Both the position numbers and the translations under genes were made by a program. The notes under the pieces are model-generated. The model saw only the letters and a list, made by a program, of their open reading frames with translations, was not told the DNA's origin and searched no databases. Below are positions 1-7,615 of a stretch of 38,033 nt of DNA, piece by piece. Location of the stretch: the NCBI RefSeq assembly GCF_900545205.1, contig NZ_UQYC01000008.1:1-38033 (forward strand). Reading direction: 5' to 3'. Position 1 is the stretch's first letter, and every line of letters starts with the position of its first letter. Source of the DNA: an uncultured Veillonella sp. GTDB taxonomy: Bacteria > Bacillota > Negativicutes > Veillonellales > Veillonellaceae.

Positions 1-812
1 TGACTACTCTTTTTGACGATTATGCAGACAATGGAATTATAGAAGAAGATGTAGAAAATCAGCCAAATTTAATTAAACTAACAATGTACGCAGATCCATC
101 TTTGGATTTAGATACAATTAAGTCAGATATAGAAAATCGTCTTACAGACGCCAATATTAGTGTTACATCAATTGATACTACTATATTAGATGAATCTACA
201 TGGCTCAATTCTTGGCAGCAATATATTGAACCCACAGAAATTCTACCGAATTTAATTATTAAACCAGCTTGGCAGGAATACGATAATGTGGATCACAAAA
301 CTATTATTGAAATCGATTCAAATATTTCCTTTGGTACTGGAGCCCATGAGACTACACGAACTTGTACAGAGTTATTGAAATCATATAGTGAATCTATGGA
401 TCTTGATACAGTTACTTGTTTAGATATTGGTACTGGTACTGGTATTCTTTTATTGATCGCAGCCCAGTTAGGCATCAAACATTTAGTTGGTATTGATATA
501 GAAGAGTATGCTGCTAATCAAGCGCGCATTAACTGTGAGAATAATCATGTATCAGCTGAAATAATTTGTGGTAATTTGGATAGTGATTTCAATGGTACTG
601 CTCAAATAATTTTAGCGAATCTAACCGTAGATCCACTCAAAATACTATTACCTCAAATTGGTAAGAAACTGGATAATCAAGGCATTTTAATCATTAGTGG
701 TATTATAGATGATCGGTATGATGAAATCATGCCATACATTGAGGCTGATTGGCATATTATTGAGGAGCGCATTGCAGGGCCTTGGCATACATTTGCGCTA
801 GAAAAACGATGA
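1..812 (+). CDS. prmA: Ribosomal protein L11 methyltransferase (5' truncated)
   Basis: PrmA uses S-adenosylmethionine to methylate ribosomal protein L11 in the cytoplasm. The reading frame is open from base 3 with no stop, so the gene begins before the window; the first internal ATG is at 84. The residues upstream of that ATG also read like PrmA, so 84 is not the start. Visible motifs are the GTGAHETT segment and the SAM-binding glycine-rich motif LDIGTGTGI, followed by an ANLTVDPLK segment at the place of the family's catalytic loop. The C-terminus is complete. The stop overlaps the next start as ATGA, so rsmE is probably translationally coupled. The prmA-rsmE-mtaB order is typical of the region downstream of dnaJ in Firmicutes. 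Confidence 0.93.
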   Translation, partial: TTLFDDYADNGIIEEDVENQPNLIKLTMYADPSLDLDTIKSDIENRLTDANISVTSIDTTILDESTWLNSWQQYIEPTEILPNLIIKPAWQEYDNVDHKTIIEIDSNISFGTGAHETTRTCTELLKSYSESMDLDTVTCLDIGTGTGILLLIAAQLGIKHLVGIDIEEYAANQARINCENNHVSAEIICGNLDSDFNGTAQIILANLTVDPLKILLPQIGKKLDNQGILIISGIIDDRYDEIMPYIEADWHIIEERIAGPWHTFALEKR

Positions 813-1540
813 AAAAGATTTTTATTCCTACACCATTAGGTGAAACCATAGAATTACCAACAGATGTGACACATCATGTGTTACATGTATTTCGACATAA
901 TATGGAGAAGCCCATAACGGTTACCGGCAGTGACAATCGGTGTGGTACATATCAAATTACAGAAGAAATAGATGGTAAAGCTCAAGCAAAACTTATTGAG
1001 TATGTAGAATCAAATGTATCTTCTTATCGTACTATCCTTGTGCAATCTTTATTAAAAGGTGAAAAGCTAGAATGGGTATTGCAAAAGGCGACAGAATTAA
1101 ATGTTGATACAGTCTATCTTGTATCTACTGCTAATTGTGTTGCTAAATATGATGACAAGAAATTACAAACAAAGGCTACCCGTTGGGAGAAAATAATGCT
1201 AGAAGCGGCTCAACAATGTGGGCGTAATCAACTACCAACTCTTGTAGTCGGTGAAAAGCTTTCACAAGTATTAGATATAGAATCTGATGCATTAAAATTG
1301 GTAGCCTATGAAAATGAAGATGGACATACTATTAAAGATGTTCTTTCGCAGGTCAACGCTGATAAGTCAATTACAGACATACTAATCTGTATTGGTCCAG
1401 AAGGGGGCTATCAAGAGAAGGAAATCAATGCTATTATAGAAAGTGGCGGTAAATCAGTTTCCCTTGGTAATACTATTTTACGAGCTGAAACGGCTGCTAT
1501 TGGATCATTAGCGATGATTCAATATGAATTAGAACTATAA
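809..1540 (+). CDS. rsmE: 16S rRNA (uracil-1498-N3)-methyltransferase RsmE
   Basis: RsmE is a SPOUT-fold methyltransferase that modifies U1498 of 16S rRNA. The C-terminal knot signatures are clear: GPEGG at residues 196-200 and the LGNTILRAETA segment near the end, which form the SAM-binding trefoil knot. The N-terminal part is the PUA-like RNA-binding domain. The protein is 243 aa, normal for the family. I start it at the ATG overlapping the prmA stop (ATGA) and not at an in-frame ATG 27 bases upstream, because family members begin directly with the MKKIFIP-type strand. It is cotranscribed with prmA and followed 24 bases later by mtaB. Confidence 0.93.
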   Translation: MKKIFIPTPLGETIELPTDVTHHVLHVFRHNMEKPITVTGSDNRCGTYQITEEIDGKAQAKLIEYVESNVSSYRTILVQSLLKGEKLEWVLQKATELNVDTVYLVSTANCVAKYDDKKLQTKATRWEKIMLEAAQQCGRNQLPTLVVGEKLSQVLDIESDALKLVAYENEDGHTIKDVLSQVNADKSITDILICIGPEGGYQEKEINAIIESGGKSVSLGNTILRAETAAIGSLAMIQYELEL

Positions 1541-1564
1541 ATTAAACAAGAATAGAGAGGTGCA

Positions 1565-2860
1565 ATGAAAACCGTTGCGTTTACAACCTTAGGGTGTCGT
1601 GTCAATCAATATGATACAGATGCTATGAAAGGTTTATTTTTACAAAATAACTACGAAGCAGTAGACTTCGATGAAAAAGCAGATATATATGTAATTAATA
1701 CATGTTCTGTAACGAATATGGGGGAAAAGAAATCCCGTCAATTGATTCGCAAAGCGAAGCGTCAAAACGAAGATGCCTATGTGATTGTAACTGGTTGTTA
1801 TGCTCAGCTTGACCCAGATGCGATTGCTGCTATAGATGGTGTTAATCTTGTTATCGGCACCAATAACCGGTCAAAAATCGTTGAGCTTGTAGAGCAATTG
1901 GAATCTACAGAGCGTCAAATCAATGCTGTACGGGATATTATGAACGAATCGAACTTTGAAGAAATGCCATTATATGGTAATGAATCTGATAAAGCTCGTG
2001 CTTTCATGAAAATTCAAGAAGGTTGTAATAACTACTGTGCCTTTTGTATCATTCCGTATACTCGAGGAAAATTAAAATCTCGTAAAGTTGATGATATTGT
2101 ACAAGAAGCAAAACGATTAGTAGAACATGGATTCCACGAAATCGTATTAACGGGTATTCATTTGGGAAATTACGGCGTTGAATTGCCAGGTCGCCCTACG
2201 TTAGCTGATGTAGTCAAAGCTTTATTAGAGATTCCTGATTTATACCGCATTCGTTTCGGGTCTATTGAATCAGTAGAGGTTTCTGATGAGCTAGTAGAAT
2301 TAATGGCTACTAATAAACGTGTTTGTCCACATTTGCATTTACCACTACAAGCTGGTTCTGATCATGTATTAAAGTTGATGAAGCGCCATTATACATTACA
2401 AGAATATAAAGATTTGATTGCAAGTTTACGTTCTCGTATTAAGGATTTATCAATTACTACTGATATCATTGCTGGATTCCCGCAAGAAACGGATGAAGAC
2501 TTTGAAGAAACATTAAATACAGTACGTGAAATTGGGTTTACCCATATTCACGCTTTCCCATACTCTATTCGTGAAGGCACACCTGCAGCTACTATGCCAG
2601 ATCAAGTACCAGAAGCTGTAAAGAAAACTCGTGTAGCACTTTTGAATGGGCTTAGCCAATCTGGCTATGAAGCATACGCAAAATCTCGCATTGGTAAGCC
2701 TGGTGAGATTCTCATCGAAAAGGAAGAGAATGGATACTACATGGGCTTAACAAATGAGTATGTAAATGGTAAAGTTAAATCTGATGGGACACATAAAATT
2801 GGTGATCTCATTGGTGGTACTGTTGTAGGTTTAGAAGATAATTATTTGATTATTGAATAA
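1565..2860 (+). CDS. mtaB: tRNA t6A37 methylthiotransferase MtaB
   Basis: MtaB converts N6-threonylcarbamoyladenosine at tRNA position 37 to its 2-methylthio form (ms2t6A), using two iron-sulfur clusters and SAM. The N-terminal domain has the three expected cluster cysteines, C11 (TLGCRVNQ), C47 (INTCSVT) and C78 (VTGCYAQ). The radical-SAM CxxxCxxC motif follows as CNNYCAFC at residues 154-161. The last ~65 residues fit a TRAM RNA-binding domain. Length 431 aa is typical. The TLGCRVNQYD start distinguishes MtaB from MiaB or RimO. A GAGAGG ribosome site precedes the ATG. The substrate base is made by the t6A pathway, whose TsaD family also has a member at 29454. Confidence 0.95.
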   Translation: MKTVAFTTLGCRVNQYDTDAMKGLFLQNNYEAVDFDEKADIYVINTCSVTNMGEKKSRQLIRKAKRQNEDAYVIVTGCYAQLDPDAIAAIDGVNLVIGTNNRSKIVELVEQLESTERQINAVRDIMNESNFEEMPLYGNESDKARAFMKIQEGCNNYCAFCIIPYTRGKLKSRKVDDIVQEAKRLVEHGFHEIVLTGIHLGNYGVELPGRPTLADVVKALLEIPDLYRIRFGSIESVEVSDELVELMATNKRVCPHLHLPLQAGSDHVLKLMKRHYTLQEYKDLIASLRSRIKDLSITTDIIAGFPQETDEDFEETLNTVREIGFTHIHAFPYSIREGTPAATMPDQVPEAVKKTRVALLNGLSQSGYEAYAKSRIGKPGEILIEKEENGYYMGLTNEYVNGKVKSDGTHKIGDLIGGTVVGLEDNYLIIE

Positions 2861-2871
2861 GGAGTTATAGT

Positions 2872-3216
2872 ATGAGTGACTGCATTTTCTGTAAAATTAT
2901 CAATGGCGAAATTCCATCTAAAAAAGTGTTAGAAAACGATAAATTCTATGCATTTCATGATATTGAACCAGTGAAAAAAGTACATGTTTTAATTGTACCT
3001 AAAAACCATGTTTCCAATATTGCTCATCTTAACGAAAATAATGAAGACTATGTAGAAGGTTTATTGCCATTCGTTCGTGATGTAGCTAAAGAACTTGGTA
3101 TTTCTAAAGATGGTTATCGTTTGATTTTTAATACTGGTAAAAAAGCTGGTCAAACTGTATTTCATATGCATGCTCATCTCTTAGGTGGCGAAGAAATGGG
3201 ATGGCCAGAAGCTTAA
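2872..3216 (+). CDS. HIT family (HINT-like) nucleotide hydrolase
   Basis: This is a small histidine-triad protein of the HINT branch, which hydrolyses purine nucleoside phosphoramidates. The defining motif is H98-M-H100-A-H102 near the C-terminus (FHMHAHLLGG). The N-terminal CIFCKI with paired cysteines is also usual. At 114 aa it is the standard size. It lies 11 bases after mtaB with a GGAG ribosome site, so it is probably the last gene of the prmA-rsmE-mtaB operon before rpsU, which has its own promoter. The physiological substrate cannot be told from the sequence. Confidence 0.93.
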   Translation: MSDCIFCKIINGEIPSKKVLENDKFYAFHDIEPVKKVHVLIVPKNHVSNIAHLNENNEDYVEGLLPFVRDVAKELGISKDGYRLIFNTGKKAGQTVFHMHAHLLGGEEMGWPEA

Positions 3217-3281
3217 TATTAGGTATAATGTATTCTTTTTATAATACTTATTAAAATTCCTATAAAATATACCGGAAAATA

Positions 3282-3310
3282 TTGACAACATCTATACCTA
3301 TACATATAAT
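3282..3310 (+). promoter_or_regulatory. Consensus sigma-70 type promoter of rpsU
   Basis: A perfect -35 TTGACA (3282-3287) and a perfect -10 TATAAT (3305-3310) are separated by exactly 17 bases. This is a 12/12 match to the housekeeping consensus. It lies about 60 bases upstream of the rpsU start, and a strong GGAGGGAGGG ribosome site follows. Strong expression of S21 is implied. Confidence 0.85.
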
Positions 3311-3373
3311 ATTATATGTGCGTATGTAAATTATCAGCACTTCCCGAGATTATTTTTGGAGGGAGGGATATAG

Positions 3374-3553
3374 ATGTCTGAAATCAAAGTCGGTAAAAAC
3401 GAAACGCTTGAAAGTGCTCTTCGTCGATTCAAACGCTCCTGCCAAAAAGCAGGTGTTTTGTCTGAAGTAAGAAAACGCGAACACTACGAAAAACCAAGCG
3501 TAAAAAGAAAGAAAAAATCTGAAGCAGCAAGAAAACGCAAATTCAGAGCATAA
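3374..3553 (+). CDS. rpsU: Small ribosomal subunit protein bS21
   Basis: This 59-aa basic protein is S21, a component of the 30S subunit near the anti-Shine-Dalgarno region. Its sequence begins [20 protein letters not shown], the conserved S21 N-terminus. It continues with the RSCQKAG segment and ends in a lysine/arginine-rich tail rich in KRKKK and ARKRK. The length is normal for the family. The ATG is preceded by a very strong GGAGG-type ribosome site. Its own consensus promoter lies upstream and a stable hairpin follows it. The rpsU-yqeY pairing is widely conserved in Firmicutes, which supports the call. Confidence 0.96.
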   Translation: MSEIKVGKNETLESALRRFKRSCQKAGVLSEVRKREHYEKPSVKRKKKSEAARKRKFRA

Positions 3554-3560
3554 GATGATT

Positions 3561-3614
3561 ACCCTAATTCTGCCTTTTCATGGCTTCATGAAATCCAGGA
3601 TTAGGGTTTCTTTA
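3561..3614 (+). terminator. Hairpin terminator/attenuator between rpsU and yqeY
   Basis: ACCCTAAT (3561-3568) pairs with ATTAGGGT (3600-3607). An inner stem TTTCATG/CATGAAA closes around a GCTT loop, and a short U-rich stretch follows. The stem is long but the U-tract is weak (TTTCTTTAT), so partial read-through into yqeY is plausible. That would give high S21 and lower YqeY output. Confidence 0.75.
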
Positions 3615-3631
3615 TATACATAGGAGGAACT

Positions 3632-4075
3632 ATGAGCTTAAAAGATCAATTAAAAGAAGATATGAAAGCTGCTATGAAAGCACGCGAAGAAGGTAAAACT
3701 GCGCTTTCTGTAATTCGAATGGTTAATAGTGCGATTAAGAATACAGAAATTAATGATAAAGTTGAGCTTGATGATAATGGTATTCTTGGTATTTTGGCAA
3801 AAGAAATGAAAACTCGCCAAGACTCCTTAACTGAATTTGAAAAAGCGGGCCGTGAAGATTTAATCGCTCATGTAAAAGAAGAAATGGCTGTACTACAAAA
3901 ATATTTGCCAGCTCAAATGAGTGAAGATGAAATTCGTACAGTTGTTAAAGAGGCTATTGCTGCCTGTGGCGATGCTGTAAATATGGGTAATGTTATGAAA
4001 CATGTAATGCCTAAAACAAAAGGCCGTGCGGATGGCAAGGTAGTTAATAATATCGTTAAAGAGTTACTTGGTTAA
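3632..4075 (+). CDS. yqeY: GatB/YqeY domain protein
   Basis: This is a 147-aa soluble protein of the YqeY family, related to the C-terminal tail domain of GatB, the tRNA-dependent amidotransferase subunit. Family members are mostly helical and are thought to bind tRNA, but their cellular role is poorly defined. Visible hallmarks are the N-terminal LKDQLKEDMKAAMKA helix, the central VLQKYLPAQMSEDEI segment and the C-terminal GNVMKHVMPKTKGRADGKVV stretch typical of the tail domain. The ATG follows a good AGGAGG site. It lies downstream of rpsU, as in many Firmicutes, and may depend on read-through of the hairpin before it. Confidence 0.92.
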   Translation: MSLKDQLKEDMKAAMKAREEGKTALSVIRMVNSAIKNTEINDKVELDDNGILGILAKEMKTRQDSLTEFEKAGREDLIAHVKEEMAVLQKYLPAQMSEDEIRTVVKEAIAACGDAVNMGNVMKHVMPKTKGRADGKVVNNIVKELLG

Positions 4076-4186
4076 TATATTGTAAAATAGTCAAGTAAAT
4101 GCTTTATATAGTTAGTATGTTCAATTTATTAAAATAGAATTCTTAAACCTATAATTAAGAGAATTATGAAATTCTATAGAAAGTTA

Positions 4187-4216
4187 TTGACATATATTTT
4201 CACTATATGATATTAT
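4187..4216 (+). promoter_or_regulatory. Promoter of glnA
   Basis: A perfect -35 TTGACA (4187-4192) is followed after 18 bases by a -10 TATTAT (4211-4216). The expected start point is near 4223. That places the hairpin at 4244-4300 inside the transcribed leader of glnA. Confidence 0.72.
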
Positions 4217-4243
4217 GAATTCAACAAAATAATTGGTCAACGA

Positions 4244-4300
4244 AGACTCCACTTTAGATATATAGAATATATATCTATTTGTTGGAGTCTTTTTATTTTT
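4244..4300 (+). terminator. Leader terminator (possible attenuator) of glnA
   Basis: AGACTCCA (4244-4251) pairs with TGGAGTCT (4283-4290). An inner AT-rich stem AGATATATA/TATATATCT (4256-4275) extends it. A T-rich tract (4289-4300) follows immediately, and the AGGAGG ribosome site begins at 4301. Seen directly: any transcript reaching glnA from the promoter at 4187 must cross this terminator-like structure. Inferred: read-through is regulated, perhaps by nitrogen status. Confidence 0.75.
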
Positions 4301-4313
4301 AGGAGGAACCATT

Positions 4314-6218
4314 ATGGCAAATACTAAAGATTTATTGTATTACATTCCAGCAGGTCAATATGGTAAAGAAGGCGTTCTTGCATTATTAGAACAACACCCA
4401 GAAATTAAATTCGTATCTCTTGTAGGTATCGATTTAGCTGGTAATGATACAGATGAAAAAATCCCTATGTCAGCATTCTTTGATGATTATGAAGCATTCT
4501 TCGAAGGTCGTGCTGTTCAAACAGATGGTTCTTCTGTAGTACTTACAAATATTGCAACATTGAATAATGCACGTGTTGATATGTGGGGCGATCCAAGTGT
4601 AAACTGGTTCGTTGATTATAACTATGAAAATATCGATGAAGCAACAGGTTTGCCAACTGGTACACTTCGTATTCCTGCATTCTTGATGCATAACTATCGT
4701 TATGTTGATTCTCGTTCTATCTTAAAAAATAGCTGTGACTATGTTCGTGCAGAATTATTATCTTTAATTAAAGAACATGGTTTACCTGGTATGCCTCATG
4801 TGAAATCTGATGATGTTGTAGATATTATCTTCACATCTGCTACTGAATTGGAATTCTGGGTAAAAACTCCATCTAGAACAGTTACTAAAAAAGAATTATC
4901 TGTATCTCAAAAATTACAAGAACAATACTGGCAACGTACTCATGGTACAGTTCGTACTGCATTAGAACAAGCGGTAGAACGTCTTGATCAATATGGTATG
5001 GAAGCAGAAATGGGCCATAAAGAAGTAGGTGGCGTTAAAGCTAAACTTGATGAAGATGGTCATGAAGCAGTAGTATTAGAACAATTGGAAATCGACTGGA
5101 AATTCTCTGGTAACCCATTACAAACAGCAGATAACGAATTACAAGCTCGTATTATCGTTCGTGAAGTATTCCGTGAAAACGGTCTTGATGTAACATTCAA
5201 TGCGAAACCTATTATTGGTGTAGCTGGTTCTGGCGAACATACACACTTTGGTGTTATGGCTAAATTGAAATCTGGTAAACTTGTTAACTTGTTCAGCCCA
5301 GAAGATATGCGTAAAGAATCTGCTAGCTCCTTAGGTATTGGTGCAATCATGGGTCTATTGAAACACTACGAAGCAATCAATCCATTCATTAGCTCCACAA
5401 CAGACTCCTTAAATCGTTTGAAACCTGGTTTCGAAGCACCAGTATGTATCGTTACATCCTTAGGTACTGATCCTTCTGAACCTAGCCGTAACCGTACCAT
5501 CCTTTGTGGTTTGATTCGCGATATCGACAATCCTATGGCTACACGCTATGAATTGCGTTCTCCAAACCCTTACACAAACACATATACTGCATTAGCATTG
5601 ATCTTCATCTCTGCATTTGATGGTATGAAATATGCTATTACATCTGGTAAAACACAAGCTCAATTGGAAGCAGAACTTTCTAAAGAAGTTGGTGAACCAG
5701 CTGAATACCTTGCTACAAATCGTGCATACCGTACAGAAAAAGATGTATTCGATGATTTCACTCAAGAAGAACGTAATCAAATGTTTGGTATTGCACCAGC
5801 TACTGTATGGGAAAATATTAAAGGTTACCAAAACAACCCTGAATTAGTTGAAACATTGGCTCAAGGTAATGCATTTGCTAAAGACTTGATGGATTCCTTC
5901 ATTGCATCTATTTTGAAACGTTGGAAACTTGTATTGGCTCACCGTTTGATTCCTAATAATCTTGATACTGTTCGTAAAATGGTAGCTATTCATACTGATA
6001 GCCGTAATAGTGTAGATGATAAACGTTTTGCAGAAGTTAACGATTTACGTTTCTATCTTGCTAAAGATAGTGATGATCGCAAATCCTTGTTCACTCGATT
6101 AATCGATGCACTTAATGACGGTGAATATGACTTAGCATCTCAATTACAAATTGAAATGAACGATAAAATGGAAGAATTAGAAGCTAAATATGCTAACTAT
6201 GCAAAAAACATCTTCTAA
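4314..6218 (+). CDS. glnA: Glutamine synthetase, long form
   Basis: Glutamine synthetase makes glutamine from glutamate, ammonia and ATP and is the main ammonium-assimilation enzyme. The catalytic core is recognisable from the ATP/metal-binding segment around residues 297-313 (AKPIIGVAGSGEHTH, with H309 and H311) and from the RYELRSPNPYTNTYTALA segment, which corresponds to the family's RIE(L)R-type C-terminal active-site region. At 634 aa it is much longer than the usual GSI (about 440-470 aa) but shorter than typical GSIII (about 700 aa and above). The extra length lies partly in an alpha-helical C-terminal tail. Similar long forms occur in clostridia. I cannot see a GSI-beta adenylylation site. 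It is monocistronic, with its own promoter, leader hairpin and downstream terminator. Confidence 0.93.
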   Translation: MANTKDLLYYIPAGQYGKEGVLALLEQHPEIKFVSLVGIDLAGNDTDEKIPMSAFFDDYEAFFEGRAVQTDGSSVVLTNIATLNNARVDMWGDPSVNWFVDYNYENIDEATGLPTGTLRIPAFLMHNYRYVDSRSILKNSCDYVRAELLSLIKEHGLPGMPHVKSDDVVDIIFTSATELEFWVKTPSRTVTKKELSVSQKLQEQYWQRTHGTVRTALEQAVERLDQYGMEAEMGHKEVGGVKAKLDEDGHEAVVLEQLEIDWKFSGNPLQTADNELQARIIVREVFRENGLDVTFNAKPIIGVAGSGEHTHFGVMAKLKSGKLVNLFSPEDMRKESASSLGIGAIMGLLKHYEAINPFISSTTDSLNRLKPGFEAPVCIVTSLGTDPSEPSRNRTILCGLIRDIDNPMATRYELRSPNPYTNTYTALALIFISAFDGMKYAITSGKTQAQLEAELSKEVGEPAEYLATNRAYRTEKDVFDDFTQEERNQMFGIAPATVWENIKGYQNNPELVETLAQGNAFAKDLMDSFIASILKRWKLVLAHRLIPNNLDTVRKMVAIHTDSRNSVDDKRFAEVNDLRFYLAKDSDDRKSLFTRLIDALNDGEYDLASQLQIEMNDKMEELEAKYANYAKNIF

Positions 6219-6240
6219 TATCGGTTGATTCTATTACTCA

Positions 6241-6274
6241 AAAAGGGCTCCTACATTTGTAGGAGCCCTTTTAT
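6241..6274. terminator. Bidirectional terminator between glnA and psiE
   Basis: A perfect 14-bp stem AAAAGGGCTCCTAC/GTAGGAGCCCTTTT with an ATTT loop spans 6241-6272. The A-run on one side and T-run on the other let it stop both glnA (plus strand) and the converging psiE (minus strand). Confidence 0.92.
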
Positions 6275-6310
6275 TCATATTAACTTTTTATAATTTAGCC
6301 GTTAAAGCTA

Positions 6311-6706
6311 TTACTCGTTATGTCCTATAAACTTTTCTACTAGTACTAAGCTACATACAAGTACAAAAATTGCAACAGACCAGATTAAATTATCATATGA
6401 CGATTCATGATCGATGATTAGCAGTCTAACAATTGCAGTTATGCCAATATATAAAAAGAAATTAAGCGGGAAGTGGAAGTTATTTTTAAAGTATTTTACG
6501 ATGAGAGCAATAAACTCAAAGTATAAGAAGAAGGTAATTAATTCTTCAATTAATAAATAGTAAGTGCTATAACCTTGGATATTTGCCCACGTAATAAATC
6601 CTAGGCTAATTAAGGTATTAATGAGGGCAATACAAAGAGCAATGCCTACACCTACAAGGGCTATATTTTTTATAGTTAATAATAATTTAGAAATACGTAT
6701 CCACAT
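6311..6706 (-). CDS. psiE: PsiE family membrane protein
   Basis: This is a 131-aa integral membrane protein matching the phosphate-starvation-inducible PsiE family. The diagnostic stretch is LIEELITFFLYFEFIALIV followed by KYFKNNFHFPLNFFLYIGITA, which is strongly conserved in the family. Four hydrophobic helices are visible at roughly residues 13-35, 49-69, 80-98 and 108-126. The molecular function of PsiE is unknown, and phosphate control has only been shown in enterics. On the minus strand an AGGTGA ribosome site precedes the ATG. A terminator separates it from tpx upstream, so it is probably transcribed on its own. Confidence 0.87.
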   Translation of the reverse strand: MWIRISKLLLTIKNIALVGVGIALCIALINTLISLGFITWANIQGYSTYYLLIEELITFFLYFEFIALIVKYFKNNFHFPLNFFLYIGITAIVRLLIIDHESSYDNLIWSVAIFVLVCSLVLVEKFIGHNE

Positions 6707-6749
6707 ATATAATTCACCTACAATAAATATCTAAATACTATACCACATA

Positions 6750-6778
6750 AAAAAGACCGTACACCGTACGGTCTTTTT
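6750..6778 (-). terminator. Terminator downstream of tpx
   Basis: A perfect stem AAAAGACCGTAC/GTACGGTCTTTT with a 3-base ACC loop, flanked by A- and T-runs. It sits between the end of tpx (6818) and the start of psiE (6706) on the minus strand, so it ends the tpx transcript. Confidence 0.9.
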
Positions 6779-6817
6779 ACGATTACACCACAGTATAATC
6801 AAGAGAATATCAAAGGA

Positions 6818-7333
6818 TTAGATATCAGCTTTAATTGCTTCTAATGCAGCATCGAAGTTAACTGCTTGAGTTACTTCAGGAACGTATTCAACATAAGTTA
6901 CTTTATTTTCTTTGTTGATTACTACTACGCCACGAGTTAAAAGACGAAGTTCTTCAATCAAGAAGCCATAGTTTTCACCGAAGGAAGCGTCTTTGTGGTC
7001 AGACAAAGTAATAACTTTATCTACGCCAGCAGCGCCACACCAACGTTTTTGAGCGAAAGGTAAGTCCATAGAGATAGTCAATACTACAACATCATCAGAA
7101 AGTGCTGTAGCATCTTGGTTGAACCAACGAGTTTGAGCGTCACAAACGCCTGTATCAAGGGAAGGAACAACGGAGATAACTTTTACTTTACCTTCGAAAT
7201 CTTTTAATGTTTTAGGTTGTAAGTCGTTGCTTAAAACTGTGAAGTCAGGAGCTTGTTGACCTACTTTAACTTCTGGACCAACCAATGTGATAGGGCCACC
7301 TGCAAATGTTACTACGCCAGTACGTTTTTCCAT
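6818..7333 (-). CDS. tpx: Thiol peroxidase (Tpx-type peroxiredoxin)
   Basis: Tpx is an atypical 2-Cys peroxiredoxin that reduces hydrogen peroxide and alkyl peroxides with thioredoxin as electron donor. The peroxidatic cysteine is C64 in [16 protein letters not shown], with the conserved Thr and Arg around it. The resolving cysteine is C99 in [10 protein letters not shown], giving the 34-residue separation usual in Tpx. Length is 171 aa, standard. There is no signal peptide, so it is cytoplasmic. A strong AGGAGG site precedes the ATG, and a single-gene transcript is indicated by the promoter at 7397-7425 and the terminator after the gene. A peroxide defence enzyme fits an anaerobe exposed to oxygen. 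Confidence 0.96.
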   Translation of the reverse strand: MEKRTGVVTFAGGPITLVGPEVKVGQQAPDFTVLSNDLQPKTLKDFEGKVKVISVVPSLDTGVCDAQTRWFNQDATALSDDVVVLTISMDLPFAQKRWCGAAGVDKVITLSDHKDASFGENYGFLIEELRLLTRGVVVINKENKVTYVEYVPEVTQAVNFDAALEAIKADI

Positions 7334-7374
7334 GTTGTATTCCTCCTAAGAGTTTTAATTCTAATGTTCGTAAG

Positions 7375-7425
7375 GATACGTTTTGTATCTATGCATAGTA
7401 TAACACTTACATTACCATAAGTAAA
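7375..7425 (-). promoter_or_regulatory. tpx promoter with palindromic candidate operator
   Basis: On the minus strand, -35 TTTACT (7420-7425) and -10 TATACT (7397-7402) are 17 bases apart. Just downstream, overlapping the expected start point, lie a perfect 10-bp palindrome CTATGCATAG (7389-7398) and an inverted repeat GATAC-N5-GTATC (7375-7389). Such placement would suit a repressor, but I cannot name the regulator. Confidence 0.5.
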
Positions 7426-7549
7426 CTAAAAAATTCGATATAGTGTTTTTAAGGGAATAAATAGTATGTTATTGGCTTCATAATCAAGAAAATATCTTAA
7501 AACTACATTATATACGTATAGGTGTATTATGATATATGAAAAAAATGTG

Positions 7550-7590
7550 TATACTATAAGGAGTATATTTAAATAATGATAATCCTGTAA
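7550..7590 (+). promoter_or_regulatory. Candidate promoter and Fur-box-like site before the ABC exporter genes
   Basis: A -10-like TATACT is at 7550-7555, but no good -35 is visible. At 7572-7590 the sequence AATAATGATAATCCTGTAA matches 13 of 19 positions of the classical Fur box, with 12 consecutive matches. In so AT-rich a genome this can arise by chance, so the assignment is tentative. Confidence 0.3.
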
Positions 7591-7615
7591 TACAGAAATT
7601 TAACTGAGAGGTCCT

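Noticed and set aside
293..478. Minus-strand open frame inside prmA
   Set aside because: Antisense to a well-supported gene, no recognisable protein and no ribosome site. The same applies to most small antisense frames elsewhere, for example 5060-5350, 19851-20294 and 26753-27046.
782..809. In-frame upstream ATG for rsmE
   Set aside because: It would add nine residues unlike the family; the ATG at 809 overlaps the prmA stop and matches the usual RsmE N-terminus.
4223..4300. ANTAR-type antiterminator before glnA
   Set aside because: Only about 20 leader bases precede the terminator and I do not see two hexaloop hairpins with A1/G4.
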